This document shows, one piece after another, positions 5,112 to 5,490 of a stretch of 5,490 nt of DNA. Origin of the DNA: Planctomycetota bacterium (GTDB lineage Bacteria; Planctomycetota; UBA11346); the NCBI GenBank assembly GCA_024641365.1, contig JAHEDF010000297.1, positions 1-5,490 on the forward strand, in the 5' to 3' direction. The first letter of the stretch is position 1; each line of letters begins with the position of its first letter. The notes below the pieces were generated by a model. The model ran no database searches and was not told the origin of the DNA. It saw nothing but the letters and a program-made list of their open reading frames with translations. A program made the translations under genes and the position numbers.

Positions 5112-5490
5112 CTAATCGATTGAGTTGTGTGTTCCGGTTTCTTTTTTCTTTAAATCCAAGCGTGTGTATTCGCCTTTGACTTTCAATTCAATGACGACAG
5201 GATGCGAATTATTATTTTTCCAGTACCAGCCATGAGGGCCATCAAACTCACTGGTTAGAGCGCCTGATGATTGACTTTCAGTGCTCTTGTTAAAGCTCTT
5301 AAAATAACCGGTTGTGTCACCTGTGGGGTCGCCATGCAAATCAAAAAAAAGTTCTCCTCTGTCGGTTTTCCATGAGTATTCTAGCGTCGCACCTTTCGTA
5401 AGATGAAATTTATATTCTATTTCTCCTCTGGCCGGAACTACGACTCGGATAAAATCTTTCCATGGTGCATTATCGGGTGCTTCATCATCA
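5112..5490 (-). CDS. C-terminal part of a membrane-anchored envelope protein ('transmembrane anchor protein' type), runs off right edge
   Basis: The reading frame is open from the stop at 5112-5114 to the window edge, giving 125 residues of C terminus; a TTG at 5339 is not a real start. The visible part reads WKDFIRVVVPARGEIEYKF, KGATLEYSW, a FDLHGDPTG motif, and FDGPHGWYWKN, followed by VVIELKVKGEYT and a Lys-rich tail. It is beta-rich with aromatic motifs HGD and HGWYW. It resembles conserved Gammaproteobacterial proteins annotated as transmembrane anchor proteins, which carry one N-terminal membrane helix (outside this window) and a periplasmic domain of this kind, often beside metal-efflux genes. 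This is from memory, and function is unknown. It is followed after 12 bases by the small lipoprotein and heads the operon as far as can be seen. Confidence 0.7.
   Translation of the reverse strand, partial: DDEAPDNAPWKDFIRVVVPARGEIEYKFHLTKGATLEYSWKTDRGELFFDLHGDPTGDTTGYFKSFNKSTESQSSGALTSEFDGPHGWYWKNNNSHPVVIELKVKGEYTRLDLKKKETGTHNSID
5113..5139. repeat. Short direct repeat at operon gene ends, copy 2
   Basis: TA-n-TCGATTGA-n-TTGTGT followed by GTTCCGGTT, at the 3' end of the anchor-protein gene, 150 bases from copy 1. Both copies fall just upstream of the next gene's ribosome binding site on the transcribed strand. Confidence 0.55.

Noticed and set aside
5112..5339. Stand-alone 75-residue protein from TTG 5339
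   Set aside because: The same frame runs open to the window edge with family-like sequence (GEIEYKF, KGATLEYSW), so it is the end of a larger protein.
1..5490. Search for CRISPR arrays, tRNA or rRNA genes, insertion sequences and transposases
   Set aside because: No regularly spaced repeats, no tRNA-like cloverleaf or rRNA motif, and no transposase domain or terminal inverted repeats were seen.

Overview
The window reads as a Gram-negative chromosome, most likely a gammaproteobacterium. The evidence is an RhlE-type DEAD-box helicase close to the enterobacterial one, a CspA-family cold-shock protein, a class II cytochrome c, an RcnR/DmeR-type metal sensor, and envelope proteins with Sec and lipoprotein signals. 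The genus cannot be fixed from the sequence; a marine or Cellvibrio-like lineage is only a guess.

Layout from left to right. (1) Positions 1-521 (-) hold the N-terminal third of rhlE. (2) A hairpin terminator at 591-614 follows a 67-residue cold-shock protein (644-847, -). The helicase and the cold-shock gene are co-oriented but separated by the terminator. (3) A 426-base gene-poor stretch (848-1273) contains the cold-shock leader and a + strand hairpin followed by a T run, which may end a small RNA. (4) A two-gene (-) unit encodes an exported class II cytochrome c (1575-2012) and a DUF1971 YeaR/TehB-N-like small cupin (1274-1549). It is divergent from a LysR-type regulator (2114-3019, +), and the shared 101-base control region has a good sigma70-like promoter and a T-N11-A LysR box. 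(5) An RcnR/CsoR-family sensor with the Ni/Co ligand set His3/Cys35/His60/His64 (dmeR-like, 3105-3380, -) is divergent from a six-helix CDF metal exporter with a His-rich loop (dmeF-like, 3455-4387, +). A 19-bp operator-like palindrome lies between them. (6) Converging on dmeF is a compact (-) operon of envelope proteins: the C-terminal part of a membrane-anchored conserved protein (5112-5490, running off the window), a 45-residue His-containing lipoprotein (4962-5099), and a 116-residue exported His-rich DUF6488-like protein (4595-4945).

The right half looks like a divalent-metal homeostasis module: a cytoplasmic Ni/Co sensor, an inner-membrane exporter, and periplasmic or outer-membrane His-rich proteins that could buffer the exported metal. 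The middle block looks like a LysR-controlled redox or stress response pair. To the eye the right half is more AT-rich than the rhlE end, which would fit an accessory origin, but composition was not computed. Three genes have in-frame upstream extensions that I reject in favour of internal starts with better ribosome binding sites or control regions.
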